A stretch of 17,620 bases of DNA from assembly GCA_958448635.1 (NCBI GenBank), contig CAUDEQ010000041.1:1-17620 (forward strand). The letters run 5' to 3'. Both the position numbers and the translations under genes were made by a program. The notes beneath the pieces were generated by a model, which saw only the letters and a program-made list of their open reading frames with translations, had not been told where the DNA came from and did no database searches. Origin of the DNA: an uncultured Bacillota bacterium. Its GTDB lineage: Bacteria; Bacillota; Clostridia; Peptostreptococcales; Anaerovoracaceae. Of the stretch, positions 1-7,788 are shown piece after piece. Numbering within the stretch: the first letter of the stretch is position 1; every line of letters starts with the position of its first letter.

Positions 1-39
1 TTTTATCACTTAAATCTATTATTTTATTAGGAGGATTAT

Positions 40-1968
40 ATGGGCACTATACTATTTCTCATTTTTTTCCCAATGATTATTGCCTTGATTCTTTTAGTAA
101 ACAAAGAGGATAAGGTCAGAGATGCGGTTGTAAAGGTTGCTGCATTTGTGATCGCTGCCGTATCTATCGTTGTGGCCGTCCAGTTCTTCTCTTCAGGCGG
201 ACAGAGTTTCCCTGTTCACGTTGAAGCGGTGAATTACGTCATGATGGGGATAGAAGTCATTCTTGCTATTTATATCATATACATGGGTATAAAGCACAAG
301 AAGTATCTGGCTTCGCTTTTCGCAGTGATACAGACTCCGCTGCTGATCTGGTTCGAGCTTACTGAAGGACATCATATTGCTGTTCAGAATAATATGTATG
401 TGGACAGGCTATCAGTTATAATGATACTGATAATAGGTATCGTAGGATCGTTGATAACGGTCTATGCGTTGGGATATATGAAGGACTTTCAGCATCATCA
501 TTCAGATGAGCCTGACAGAAGACCTTGGTTCTTCTTCGTTATGTTCTTATTCCTTGGAGCAATGGTAGGTCTGGTAACATCCAACAACATGATCTGGATG
601 TACTTCTTCTGGGAGATCACCAGCCTTTCATCATTCTGGCTCATCGGATTCACGAGAACGCAGGAGGCTACAAACAATGCCTTCAGAGCTCTTATCATGA
701 ACCTGGCAGGAGGCCTGGGCTTTGCAATAGGTATTGTGATACTGGGCAAGGTGTTCGGAACTCTGGAGCTCAGCACTATGATCGCCATCGGCACTGTTTA
801 CGGAGAGCTGGTTGCAGTTCCTGCAGTATTCTTCGCATTCGCAGGAATCACCAAGGCAGCTCAGATGCCGTTTAACAGCTGGCTGTTGGGAGCCATGGTT
901 GCGCCTACACCAACATCGGCGCTGCTTCACTCATCGACGATGGTTAAGGCCGGTGTATTCATGATAATAAAGCTTGCTCCTGTTCTTGGAATGGGTAACT
1001 TTGCTGGCATCATGACGATGATGGTGGGAGGAACGACATTCCTGATGGCCACCTTCGCAGCAGTATCCCAGAGCAATGCCAAGAGAGTTCTCGCATACTC
1101 GACAATAGCAAACCTGGGACTCATAGTAACCTGCGGCGGTATCGGTACTGCCGAGGCTGTATGGGCAGGCGTTATGCTTATCATATTCCACGCTGTTACA
1201 AAATCTTTGCTGTTCCTCTGCGTAGGTACTGCCGAGCATAATATCGGAAGCAGAGACATAGAGGATATGGACGGTCTTTTCGTAAGAATGCCTAAGCTGG
1301 CAGGCTTCATGATCGTCGGTATAGCAGGAATGTTCCTGGCTCCTTTCGGAATGCTTATTTCCAAGTGGGCTGCCATGACTGCTTTCATTGATTCAGGAAA
1401 TGTAATACTGGTGGCTATCATCTGCTTCGGAAGTGCAGTTACTGCATTCTACTGGATAAAGTGGATAGGTAAGCTGGCAGGAATCGTTGCAGGAGAAGAG
1501 AGAATAGATCAGAACGTGCACAAGGAGGAAATCTTCGTACACACTGCTCTGGTTGTTTTGACAATATTAGTATGTCTCATCTTCCCTCTGATTTCCATGT
1601 ACATGCTGGTACCTTATCTGGAAATCATCTTCGGCGGACTGTCCTCCATGGTTCTGTCTGCAGACAATATGATAATCATGGTAGTGATGATAGCGGTAAT
1701 GGTACTTCTTACAGGACTGTTCTTCGGAAAATCAAACAAGAAGATCGTTCCAATATATCTGGCAGGAGTAAACGAAGGAGACAACCTTACATACCATGGC
1801 TCCATGGGCAAGGATGTTGAATTCAAGCTTAGAAACTGGCATATGGAAAAGTATTTTGGCGAAAAGAAGATGAATCTCATAGGAGGAATCATCTGTGCAG
1901 CCATGCTGGTAATAGGAATAGGCATCATGGTAGGAACGCTTATCAGTCTGTTGGGAGGTGTTGCATAA
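40..1968 (+). CDS. echA: Ech-type hydrogenase membrane subunit A (NuoL/antiporter-like)
   Basis: Large integral membrane protein of 642 residues with about 15 hydrophobic segments, related to complex I NuoL and Mrp antiporter subunits (proton_antipo_M family). It is the likely ion-translocating subunit of the energy-converting hydrogenase encoded by this operon. The family signature is visible around residues 270-310: GITKAAQMPFNSWL, followed by a segment with PTSALLHSSTMVKAG that contains the conserved lysine and histidine of the proton channel. The start at 40 is supported by an AGGAGG site at 29-34. The stop codon directly abuts the echB ATG, so the two are translationally coupled. Length and order match echA at the head of known ech operons. 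The promoter must lie upstream of the window. The family is certain; assignment to Ech rather than another group 4 complex rests on the neighbours. Confidence 0.9.
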   Translation: MGTILFLIFFPMIIALILLVNKEDKVRDAVVKVAAFVIAAVSIVVAVQFFSSGGQSFPVHVEAVNYVMMGIEVILAIYIIYMGIKHKKYLASLFAVIQTPLLIWFELTEGHHIAVQNNMYVDRLSVIMILIIGIVGSLITVYALGYMKDFQHHHSDEPDRRPWFFFVMFLFLGAMVGLVTSNNMIWMYFFWEITSLSSFWLIGFTRTQEATNNAFRALIMNLAGGLGFAIGIVILGKVFGTLELSTMIAIGTVYGELVAVPAVFFAFAGITKAAQMPFNSWLLGAMVAPTPTSALLHSSTMVKAGVFMIIKLAPVLGMGNFAGIMTMMVGGTTFLMATFAAVSQSNAKRVLAYSTIANLGLIVTCGGIGTAEAVWAGVMLIIFHAVTKSLLFLCVGTAEHNIGSRDIEDMDGLFVRMPKLAGFMIVGIAGMFLAPFGMLISKWAAMTAFIDSGNVILVAIICFGSAVTAFYWIKWIGKLAGIVAGEERIDQNVHKEEIFVHTALVVLTILVCLIFPLISMYMLVPYLEIIFGGLSSMVLSADNMIIMVVMIAVMVLLTGLFFGKSNKKIVPIYLAGVNEGDNLTYHGSMGKDVEFKLRNWHMEKYFGEKKMNLIGGIICAAMLVIGIGIMVGTLISLLGGVA

Positions 1969-2838
1969 ATGATTATTAAGATGATAATATCCATAATTGC
2001 ATACCTGATCCTGGCTCCTTTAGCAGGAGGTATTCTGGCAGGACTCGACAGAAAGGTTTCGGCGAGAATGCAGGGCAGAGTTGGTCCTCCTGTTCTCCAG
2101 CCGTTTTACGATGTATTCAAGCTCTTTGAAAAGGAAGCCGTTACGGTAACGAGAGTTCAGGATTTCTACGTAATGATCTTCGTGATCTTCGTCATCGCAT
2201 CAGGAGTTATATTCTTCGCAGGAGGAGATCTTCTGCTGGTGATATTCGTGCTGACGGTGGCCAGTGCATTCCTGATCATTGCAGCATATTCATCCAACTC
2301 TCCTTACGCACAGGTAGGTGCTGAGCGTGAGCTGCTGCAGATGATGGCATACGAGCCTATGGTTCTGATGACTGCCATAGCATTCTACATGTACTGCGGA
2401 AGCTTTACGGTAAGAGATATACTGGCAGGCTCTTCGATGCCAATACTCCCTCTTATAGGCATATTCATCGGCTTCGTATTCATACTGACGATAAAATTCA
2501 GAAAGTCTCCTTTTGATTTGAGCATGTCACATCACGCTCATCAGGAGCTGGTAAAGGGAATAACGACTGAATTCTCCGGCAGAACGCTGGGACTCATCGA
2601 GATTTCTCACTGGTATGAAAACATCATGCTGCTGGGCTTCGTGTTCCTGTTCTTTGCCAACGGAACTGTATGGGGCGCTGTGATTGGCGTTCTCGTATGC
2701 CTGATAGCATATTTCTTCGAAGTGCTAATTGACAACAGCTTTGCCAGAATGAAATGGCAGTTTGCCTTCAAGTCGGCATGGATCGTTGCGCTTGTATTCG
2801 GTGTTGTCAATATATTCATACTGTATCTGATAGTCTAA
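1969..2838 (+). CDS. echB: Ech-type hydrogenase membrane subunit B (NuoH-like)
   Basis: A 289-residue integral membrane protein homologous to complex I NuoH and formate hydrogenlyase HycD. It anchors the soluble hydrogenase module to the membrane and helps form the ion path next to the small subunit. Family motifs include RMQGRVGPPVLQPFYDVFKLF near residues 33-53 and the acidic stretch AERELLQMMAYEPMVL near residues 119-134, followed by several hydrophobic helices. The ATG follows the echA stop codon with no gap, indicating coupled translation. The stop codon overlaps the strong ribosome binding site of echC. Length is normal for the family and nothing looks truncated. Confidence 0.92.
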   Translation: MIIKMIISIIAYLILAPLAGGILAGLDRKVSARMQGRVGPPVLQPFYDVFKLFEKEAVTVTRVQDFYVMIFVIFVIASGVIFFAGGDLLLVIFVLTVASAFLIIAAYSSNSPYAQVGAERELLQMMAYEPMVLMTAIAFYMYCGSFTVRDILAGSSMPILPLIGIFIGFVFILTIKFRKSPFDLSMSHHAHQELVKGITTEFSGRTLGLIEISHWYENIMLLGFVFLFFANGTVWGAVIGVLVCLIAYFFEVLIDNSFARMKWQFAFKSAWIVALVFGVVNIFILYLIV

Positions 2839-2851
2839 AGGAGGTGTAAAA

Positions 2852-3376
2852 ATGTCATATATAGCGAAATCACCATGGGTCATTCACTACGACGGATCCA
2901 GCTGTAACGGATGTGATATTGAAGTTCTGGCATGTCTTACACCTATGTACGACGTTGAAAGATTCGGTATCATAAATACAGGAAACCCTAAGCATGCAGA
3001 CGTGTTCCTTGTAACAGGCTCTGTAAACGAGCAGAATAAGGATGTTGTAAAGCAGATATACGAGCAGATGCCTGAGCCAAAGGTAGTTGTGGCGGTAGGT
3101 ATATGCGCATGCTCCGGTGGAGTATTCAAGCAGTGCTATAACATTCTCGGAGGAGTCGATACTGTTATTCCGGTGGACGTATACGTGCCGGGATGTGCAG
3201 CAAGACCTGAAGCCATCATAGATGGAGTTGTCAAGGGATTGGCAGTTCTTCAGGAGAAGAGAGACAAGATGGTGGCAGATATGGGAGCTGCTGTTGCAAA
3301 GACAGAGGAGGCTGCCGAGGAAAAGGCTGAAGAGGCCGAAGCTGAAAAAAAGACTGAAGAAGGAGGGGAAAACTGA
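2852..3376 (+). CDS. echC: Ech-type [NiFe]-hydrogenase small subunit with charged C-terminal tail
   Basis: A 174-residue homologue of NuoB and the small subunit of group 4 [NiFe] hydrogenases. It carries the proximal [4Fe-4S] cluster that passes electrons to the Ni-Fe site. Likely cluster ligands are Cys18 and Cys21 (SSCNGC), Cys85 (GICAC) and Cys115 (VPGC). The AGGAGGTG site at about 2838-2845 supports the ATG at 2852. The conserved domain ends near residue 137. The remaining roughly 35 residues form a low-complexity tail rich in Ala, Glu and Lys that typical EchC proteins lack as far as I know, and its composition matches the linkers in EchF further down the operon. The stop codon overlaps the echD start by one base. 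Confidence 0.93.
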   Translation: MSYIAKSPWVIHYDGSSCNGCDIEVLACLTPMYDVERFGIINTGNPKHADVFLVTGSVNEQNKDVVKQIYEQMPEPKVVVAVGICACSGGVFKQCYNILGGVDTVIPVDVYVPGCAARPEAIIDGVVKGLAVLQEKRDKMVADMGAAVAKTEEAAEEKAEEAEAEKKTEEGGEN

Positions 3377-3735
3377 TGAGTGAAAGAGTATTTGTGGAGC
3401 AGAACTTTACACCTATTGAGGTTTCCCAGCTTTTGACGGAGGTCAAGAATCTGAAGGCTGACGGCTACAGATTCGCACAGGCGTGTGCCACGGTTGTGGA
3501 AGACAAGATAGAAATCATCTATTCGTTCGACAAGTCACATTATCTGAAGAATTTAAGAATAACTATTTCCCAGGGAGAAGAAGTTGAGAGCATCACAGGC
3601 GATTACTGGCCTGCATTCATCTACGAGAATGAGATGCATGACCTGTTCGGTGTCAAGTTCAATCACAGCGAGCTGGATTACCAGGGCAATTTCTTTAAGG
3701 TTGCTGAACCTACTCCATGGAGTCCGAAGAAATAA
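3376..3735 (+). CDS. echD: Ech-type hydrogenase subunit D (NuoC-like)
   Basis: A short 119-residue protein related to the 30-kDa (NuoC) subunit of complex I. It is a structural, cofactor-free member of the soluble arm that packs against the large subunit. The recognisable family segment is ENEMHDLFGVKF near residues 85-96, preceded by a beta-rich region and followed by a proline-rich end, EPTPWSP. The start overlaps the last base of the echC stop codon and is preceded by AGGAGGGG at 3361-3368, giving efficient coupled translation. In Ech complexes, NuoC and NuoD homologues are separate genes, as here with echD and echE; in formate hydrogenlyase they are fused. Confidence 0.88.
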   Translation: MSERVFVEQNFTPIEVSQLLTEVKNLKADGYRFAQACATVVEDKIEIIYSFDKSHYLKNLRITISQGEEVESITGDYWPAFIYENEMHDLFGVKFNHSELDYQGNFFKVAEPTPWSPKK

Positions 3736-3753
3736 GAAAGGAAGGTAATTGAT

Positions 3754-4836
3754 ATGGCTAAAAGAACAGTGATTCCTTTCGGGCCACAGCATCCTGTACT
3801 TCCGGAGCCGGTACATCTCGACCTGGTGGTTGAAGATGAAACAGTAGTGGAAGCCATTCCGTCTATCGGATTTATCCATAGGGGACTGGAGAAGCTGGTG
3901 GAAAAAAGGGATTATTCCCAGATAGTATATGTAATAGAAAGAATTTGCGGTATATGCAGCTTCGGACATGGATGGGGCGCTGCATCTGCCATCGAAGGTG
4001 CGATGGGAGTAAAGGTTCCCGTAAGAGCCGAATACCTGAGAACCATCCTGCACGAGCTGTCAAGACTTCACAGCCATCTGCTGTGGCTCGGTCTTCTGGC
4101 AGACGCTTTCGGTTTCGAGAGCCTGTTCAACCACAGCTGGAGGCTGAGAGAAACGATCCTGGACATTCTGGAAAAGACCACAGGCGGCAGAGTTATATTC
4201 TCCATCTGTCAGGTGGGCGGAATGAACAAGGATATCGACAACGATACACTCAAGGAAATCGTTGAAACTCTTGAAAACCTCAAGGGAGATATAAAAGAAG
4301 TTACTGACGTTTTCCTGGAAGACGATTCAGTTAAAAACAGAATGGTAGGCGTGGGAGTACTCTCCAAGGAAGACGCCATAGAGCTCTGTGCAGTAGGTCC
4401 TGTGGCAAGAGCATCCGGAATATATCAGGATATGAGACTTACAGATAATCACGGAGTGTATTCGGATCTGGACTTCGAGCCTGTTATTGAAACGGCCGGA
4501 GACTGCTATGCAAGATGCAAGGTAAGAATAGGAGAGGTTTTCCAGTCCATAGATCTTATCGCAAAGGCTGTAGCAAAGATTCCTGACGGTCCTGTAAGCG
4601 TTCCTGTAAAGGGCAACGTGGAGGGTGAATACATGGTAAGGCTTGAGCAGCCTAGAGGAGAAGCCTTCTATTATGCAAAGGGCGCCAACTCCAAATTCCT
4701 GCAGAGAATAAGAGTAAGGACACCGACCAACATGAACATTCCGTCATTGGTTAAGACTTTACAGGGCTGCGATCTGGCAGACGTACCGATCCTGATCGTT
4801 ACCATCGACCCTTGTATAAGTTGTACTGAAAGGTAG
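3754..4836 (+). CDS. echE: Ech-type [NiFe]-hydrogenase large (catalytic) subunit
   Basis: A 360-residue catalytic subunit of a group 4 [NiFe] hydrogenase, homologous to complex I NuoD. It binds the Ni-Fe(CN)2CO centre that interconverts protons and H2. Both nickel-binding cysteine pairs are present: RICGICSFGH with Cys65 and Cys68, and DPCISCTER at the very end with Cys354 and Cys357. These intact pairs separate a true hydrogenase from the complex I homologue, which lacks them. The protein stops right after the second motif, with Arg in place of the usual His and no C-terminal extension. Maturation by an endopeptidase would therefore have nothing to remove, as reported for some other Ech and CooH proteins. 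A GGAAGG site lies upstream of the ATG. No maturation (hyp) genes occur in the window. Confidence 0.95.
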   Translation: MAKRTVIPFGPQHPVLPEPVHLDLVVEDETVVEAIPSIGFIHRGLEKLVEKRDYSQIVYVIERICGICSFGHGWGAASAIEGAMGVKVPVRAEYLRTILHELSRLHSHLLWLGLLADAFGFESLFNHSWRLRETILDILEKTTGGRVIFSICQVGGMNKDIDNDTLKEIVETLENLKGDIKEVTDVFLEDDSVKNRMVGVGVLSKEDAIELCAVGPVARASGIYQDMRLTDNHGVYSDLDFEPVIETAGDCYARCKVRIGEVFQSIDLIAKAVAKIPDGPVSVPVKGNVEGEYMVRLEQPRGEAFYYAKGANSKFLQRIRVRTPTNMNIPSLVKTLQGCDLADVPILIVTIDPCISCTER

Positions 4837-4845
4837 GTGAGAGCA

Positions 4846-6003
4846 ATGAAAACTTTTAGAATAGCAAAGGTACTTTTCAAAAGTATGTTCAAAAAGCCTG
4901 CGACTCTCATGTATCCTGAAGTACCCAGAGAATGGCAGGAAAGAACGAGAGGCAGCATAGATATTCGTGAAAACGAATGTATCCTCTGCGGTATCTGCGG
5001 CAGAAGATGTCCGGCTGATGCCATCGAGGTAGACAGAAAGGGCGGCACATGGACTATCCACAGAATGCAGTGCGTTCAGTGCGGTGAATGTGTCAGCGCA
5101 TGCCCTAAGAAGTGTCTCGATATGAATAAACAGTACACAGCACCTGAGACCGAGAAGGTTGTTGATACTTATGAGATACAGTTGAAGAAGGACGAGTCAA
5201 AGGGTGCAGCGCCTGAAGGTGATCTCACCTGCGATAAGGATACATGCGTATACTGCGGACTTTGTGCCAAGGTTTGTCCTGCAGACGCCCTCAAGGTGGA
5301 CAGAAAAGAAAAGGTATGGGAAGTCGACAAGGAAACCTGCGTTAAATGCGGCGCATGTGTCGATAAGTGTCCTAAGAAGTGTCTGGCCATAGGAGCGGCT
5401 GCCGATGATAAGGCTGAGGAAGCTGCAAAGGATGCGCCTGCAGATGCTGATGACGAAAAGCTCATGTGCAACCTAGACGAGTGTATATACTGCGGGCTTT
5501 GCGCAAAGAACTGTCCATGTGATGCTCTTGAGGTTGACAGAAAGGCAAAGACATGGAAAGTGGATCACGAGCTCTGTGTAAAGTGCGAAGCATGTCTTGA
5601 GAAGTGTCCTAAGAAATGTCTGACCATAGGAGCGGCAGCTGAAGAAGCGGAAGAGAAGGACGAGAAGGCTGAGGATAAGGCTGAAGCAAAGGAAGAGGCC
5701 AAGGCTGAAGATAAAGCCGAAGCCAAGGCTGAAGACAACGGCGAAGCCGAGGTCGAAGAAAAGGAAGATGCCAAGGCTGAAGAAAAGGCTGATGATAAAA
5801 AGCAGGAAAAGCATTCCGACAAGTCGATACCGGTAGTTGACGAGGAAAAATGCATATACTGCAATGCCTGCGCCAACGAGTGTCCAAGCGAAGCAATTTC
5901 AGCTGAAATGGACGACTGGAAGGTTGACGAGGATAAATGCATCGGCTGCGCCGCATGTATAGATGTATGTCCTGCAGAAGCTCTTGAAATGAAAGAGGCA
6001 TAA
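4846..6003 (+). CDS. echF: Expanded EchF polyferredoxin subunit with eight [4Fe-4S] motifs
   Basis: Electron-input subunit of the hydrogenase, related to NuoI. The N-terminus (LFKSMFKKPATLMYP) is typical of EchF. I prefer the ATG at 4846, preceded by AGGTGAG at 4835-4841, over the upstream in-frame GTG at 4837; this gives 385 residues. Eight CxxCxxCxxxCP motifs begin near Cys45, 76, 134, 165, 213, 244, 336 and 365, that is four two-cluster ferredoxin modules. An ordinary EchF has one such module in roughly 120-150 residues. Modules 2 and 3 are near copies with a period of about 79 residues, indicating internal duplication. Modules 1-3 share an extra cysteine in CPKKC after the second motif. 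Modules 3 and 4 are separated by a roughly 65-residue Ala/Glu/Lys linker (about 263-328). The reading frame is open and the gene is followed by a strong terminator, so a frameshift artefact is unlikely. Confidence 0.92.
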   Translation: MKTFRIAKVLFKSMFKKPATLMYPEVPREWQERTRGSIDIRENECILCGICGRRCPADAIEVDRKGGTWTIHRMQCVQCGECVSACPKKCLDMNKQYTAPETEKVVDTYEIQLKKDESKGAAPEGDLTCDKDTCVYCGLCAKVCPADALKVDRKEKVWEVDKETCVKCGACVDKCPKKCLAIGAAADDKAEEAAKDAPADADDEKLMCNLDECIYCGLCAKNCPCDALEVDRKAKTWKVDHELCVKCEACLEKCPKKCLTIGAAAEEAEEKDEKAEDKAEAKEEAKAEDKAEAKAEDNGEAEVEEKEDAKAEEKADDKKQEKHSDKSIPVVDEEKCIYCNACANECPSEAISAEMDDWKVDEDKCIGCAACIDVCPAEALEMKEA

Positions 6004-6031
6004 TAACAGAAACTAACCGATGAGTTATTTG

Positions 6032-6072
6032 AATATACAGCCGGAGTGAGAAAACCGGCTGTATATTTTTTC
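6032..6072 (+). terminator. Intrinsic terminator of the ech operon
   Basis: A perfect 13-bp stem (AATATACAGCCGG at 6032-6044 with its complement at 6055-6067) around a 10-base loop is followed directly by a run of T to 6071. It lies 28 bases after the echF stop and upstream of the next promoter, so it separates the hydrogenase operon from the ribosomal block. Confidence 0.93.
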
Positions 6073-6089
6073 TTATTTCATAAAAAATC

Positions 6090-6118
6090 TTGACATTGAC
6101 AGCCCTGTAATATACAAT
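6090..6118 (+). promoter_or_regulatory. Sigma-A promoter of the rpmG-secE-nusG-rpl block
   Basis: A perfect TTGACA (6090-6095) and TACAAT (6113-6118) are separated by 17 bases. The predicted transcript starts near 6125 and has a leader of about 70 bases before rpmG. The position between the ech terminator and rpmG supports a real, strong promoter. Confidence 0.85.
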
Positions 6119-6194
6119 TATTTAGCGACTTTATGAAAATAATTGGGAGGAGAGCAGTAACTGCTCTTACTTTAGTTGAACGGAGGATATAAAA

Positions 6195-6344
6195 ATGAGA
6201 GTAAAGGTTACACTTGCGTGTACAGAATGTAAGCAGAGAAACTACAATACTATCAAGAACAAGAAAAACGATCCTGATCGTATTGAAATGAGCAAGTATT
6301 GCAAGTTCTGCAAGAAGCACACTGTTCATAAGGAAACAAAGTAA
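6195..6344 (+). CDS. rpmG: 50S ribosomal protein L33
   Basis: A 49-codon gene for a small, basic ribosomal protein of the large subunit. The product begins MRVKVTLACTECKQRNY and contains two CxxC pairs (Cys9/Cys12 and Cys36/Cys39), so this is the zinc-binding form of L33. The middle shows the usual NTIKNKKNDPDRIEM and SKYCKFCKKHT stretches. The ATG is preceded by CGGAGG at 6181-6186. Position as first gene before secE and nusG is the standard Bacillota arrangement. Confidence 0.95.
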   Translation: MRVKVTLACTECKQRNYNTIKNKKNDPDRIEMSKYCKFCKKHTVHKETK

Positions 6345-6359
6345 GGGAGTAGAACTATT

Positions 6360-6632
6360 ATGGCAAAGACTTCGAAACCAAAGGCTACGACCTCTGCAAG
6401 GAAAAGAATGAGTGCGGCAGCAGCTTCCGCCGGCAACAGACCGAGGAAAAAAGGCCGTATCAAGGAGTACTTCAAGGGCGTTAGACTTGAAATGAAAAAG
6501 GTAGTATGGCCTACTAAAAAAGAGATGGGCTCTTTTACAGCGGTCGTTCTCGTTACCTGTGCTGCTTTCGCACTTGTATTCTGGGCTGTAGATTCAGGAG
6601 TTCTGGCAGCTATTAAGGCTGTTTGTTTCTAA
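6360..6632 (+). CDS. secE: Protein translocase subunit SecE
   Basis: A 90-residue single-span membrane protein, the SecE subunit of the SecYEG preprotein channel. The conserved segment is present: RLEMKKVVWPTKKEM at about residues 42-56, an amphipathic surface helix, followed by one hydrophobic span at about residues 59-85. The first 35 residues are a Lys/Ala/Ser-rich extension, longer than in minimal SecE proteins but common in Clostridia. A GGGAG site lies about 10 bases before the ATG. Its place between rpmG and nusG is nearly universal. Confidence 0.93.
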   Translation: MAKTSKPKATTSARKRMSAAAASAGNRPRKKGRIKEYFKGVRLEMKKVVWPTKKEMGSFTAVVLVTCAAFALVFWAVDSGVLAAIKAVCF

Positions 6633-6660
6633 ATGGATTAAGATGGGAGCTTAGAGTGCA

Positions 6661-7233
6661 ATGGAAAACAACGAAAAGAAAAAGCTGGATCTTGAAGGCC
6701 TTGAAGGCCTGAGAGGAGACGGCGAGGCAAAGTGGTATGTGGTACATACTTATTCAGGCCATGAGAACAAGGTAAAAGTGAATATCGAGAAGATCGTTGA
6801 GAGTAGGGGAATGCAGGATCTTATCCTCGATGTTATTGTGCCTATCGAAGACAGAGTGGAAGTGAAAAACGGACAGCGTAAGGTAAAGTCCAGAAAAATG
6901 TTTCCGGGATACGTTCTGGTCAAGATGATAGTTACCAATGAATCATGGTATCTTGTCAGAAACACACAGGGCGTTACAGGTTTCGTAGGGCACGGCTCCA
7001 ATCCTGTTCCTCTTACGGTTGAAGAAGTGAGGAGAATGGGTATTGAAAAAATCTACATCGATCTGGACGTGGAGGTTGGCGACACCATAAAGGTAATCAA
7101 CGGACCATTCGAAAACTTCATGGGAGTTGTTGAAGAGGTCAACATGGAAAAGCAGACGTTGAGAGCCAAGGTATCCATGTTCGGAAGAGATACACCTGTA
7201 GAGTTGGATTTTGCTCAGATAGATAAAATGTAG
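6661..7233 (+). CDS. nusG: Transcription termination/antitermination factor NusG
   Basis: A 190-residue NusG that binds RNA polymerase and modulates pausing, termination and coupling to ribosomes. The NGN domain starts at KWYVVHTYSGHENKV (near residue 24) and includes KMFPGYVLVKM. The C-terminal KOW domain contains GDTIKVINGPFENFMGVV. The first 20 or so residues are a charged extension. A GGGAG site (6645-6649) about 11 bases ahead of the ATG is the best available ribosome binding site; no better start exists. Length is normal. Confidence 0.95.
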   Translation: MENNEKKKLDLEGLEGLRGDGEAKWYVVHTYSGHENKVKVNIEKIVESRGMQDLILDVIVPIEDRVEVKNGQRKVKSRKMFPGYVLVKMIVTNESWYLVRNTQGVTGFVGHGSNPVPLTVEEVRRMGIEKIYIDLDVEVGDTIKVINGPFENFMGVVEEVNMEKQTLRAKVSMFGRDTPVELDFAQIDKM

Positions 7234-7250
7234 CAAGATCTTTATTCTAA

Positions 7251-7270
7251 TAGACCCCTTGAGGGGAATC
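7251..7270 (+). other. Small hairpin between nusG and rplK
   Basis: CCCC at 7255-7258 pairs with GGGG at 7263-7266 around a TTGA tetraloop (or a 5-bp stem with a 2-base loop). There is no T run, so it is not a terminator. It may be a processing or translational control hairpin in the rplK leader; this is only a possibility. Confidence 0.35.
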
Positions 7271-7292
7271 TTACAGAAAGGAGAATCCAAGA

Positions 7293-7718
7293 ATGGCTAA
7301 GAAAATTGCGGGTTATATCAAACTCCAGATTCCGGCCGGCAATGCTAATCCAGCGCCTCCTGTAGGTCCTGCTTTAGGTCAGCATGGTGTAAACATCATG
7401 GACTTCTGTAAGCAGTTCAATGCCAAGACTCAGGATCAGCCTGGAATGATCATTCCTGTAGTAATTACTGTTTATGCGGATCACTCGTTCTCGTTCATCA
7501 CGAAGACGCCTCCTGCAGCAGTATTACTGAAGAAGGCAGCAGGTCTCGATGCAGCATCAGGTGAGCCTAACAGGACAAAGGTGGCTACACTGACATATGC
7601 TCAGGCAGAAGAGATCGCCAAGACAAAGATGCCTGACCTCAATGCAGCAAGCCTTGAAGCGGCAACTGAAATGATCAAGGGAACAGCAAGAAGCATGGGA
7701 ATCGTTATTGAAGACTAA
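7293..7718 (+). CDS. rplK: 50S ribosomal protein L11
   Basis: A 141-residue L11, which binds the GTPase-associated centre of 23S rRNA. The product shows the typical start MAKKIAGYIKLQIPAGNANPAPPVGPALGQ and, near the C-terminus, the rRNA-binding domain with KTKMPDLNA and GTARSMGI. An AAAGGAG site lies at 7277-7283. Length and gene order are standard; rplA follows after a structured 70-base gap. Confidence 0.97.
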   Translation: MAKKIAGYIKLQIPAGNANPAPPVGPALGQHGVNIMDFCKQFNAKTQDQPGMIIPVVITVYADHSFSFITKTPPAAVLLKKAAGLDAASGEPNRTKVATLTYAQAEEIAKTKMPDLNAASLEAATEMIKGTARSMGIVIED

Positions 7719-7724
7719 ATGATG

Positions 7725-7780
7725 GTGGGAGCTGCAGGCTGCGTATGTGCAGTGAAGGCGGCGTTAATACCACAAGGAGG
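7725..7780 (+). promoter_or_regulatory. Probable L1 autoregulatory mRNA element before rplA
   Basis: The rplK-rplA gap folds as nested short helices with asymmetric internal loops. GTGG (7725-7728) pairs with CCAC (7770-7773), GCTGC (7731-7735) with GCGGC (7758-7762, one G-U), and CTGC with GCAG closes a 6-base loop near 7739-7752. The outer stem ends two bases before the AGGAGG of rplA (7775-7780). Ribosomal protein L1 is known to repress its own operon by binding an mRNA mimic of its rRNA site. The position, and a helix flanked by asymmetric loops with GGGAG, fit that role, but the assignment is inferred. Confidence 0.55.
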
Positions 7781-7788
7781 TAAACATT

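Noticed and set aside
5473..5942. Minus-strand ORFs opposite the charged linker of echF
   Set aside because: The Ala/Glu/Lys codons read backwards give stop-poor Leu/Phe/Ser repeats. No family pattern or start signal is present.
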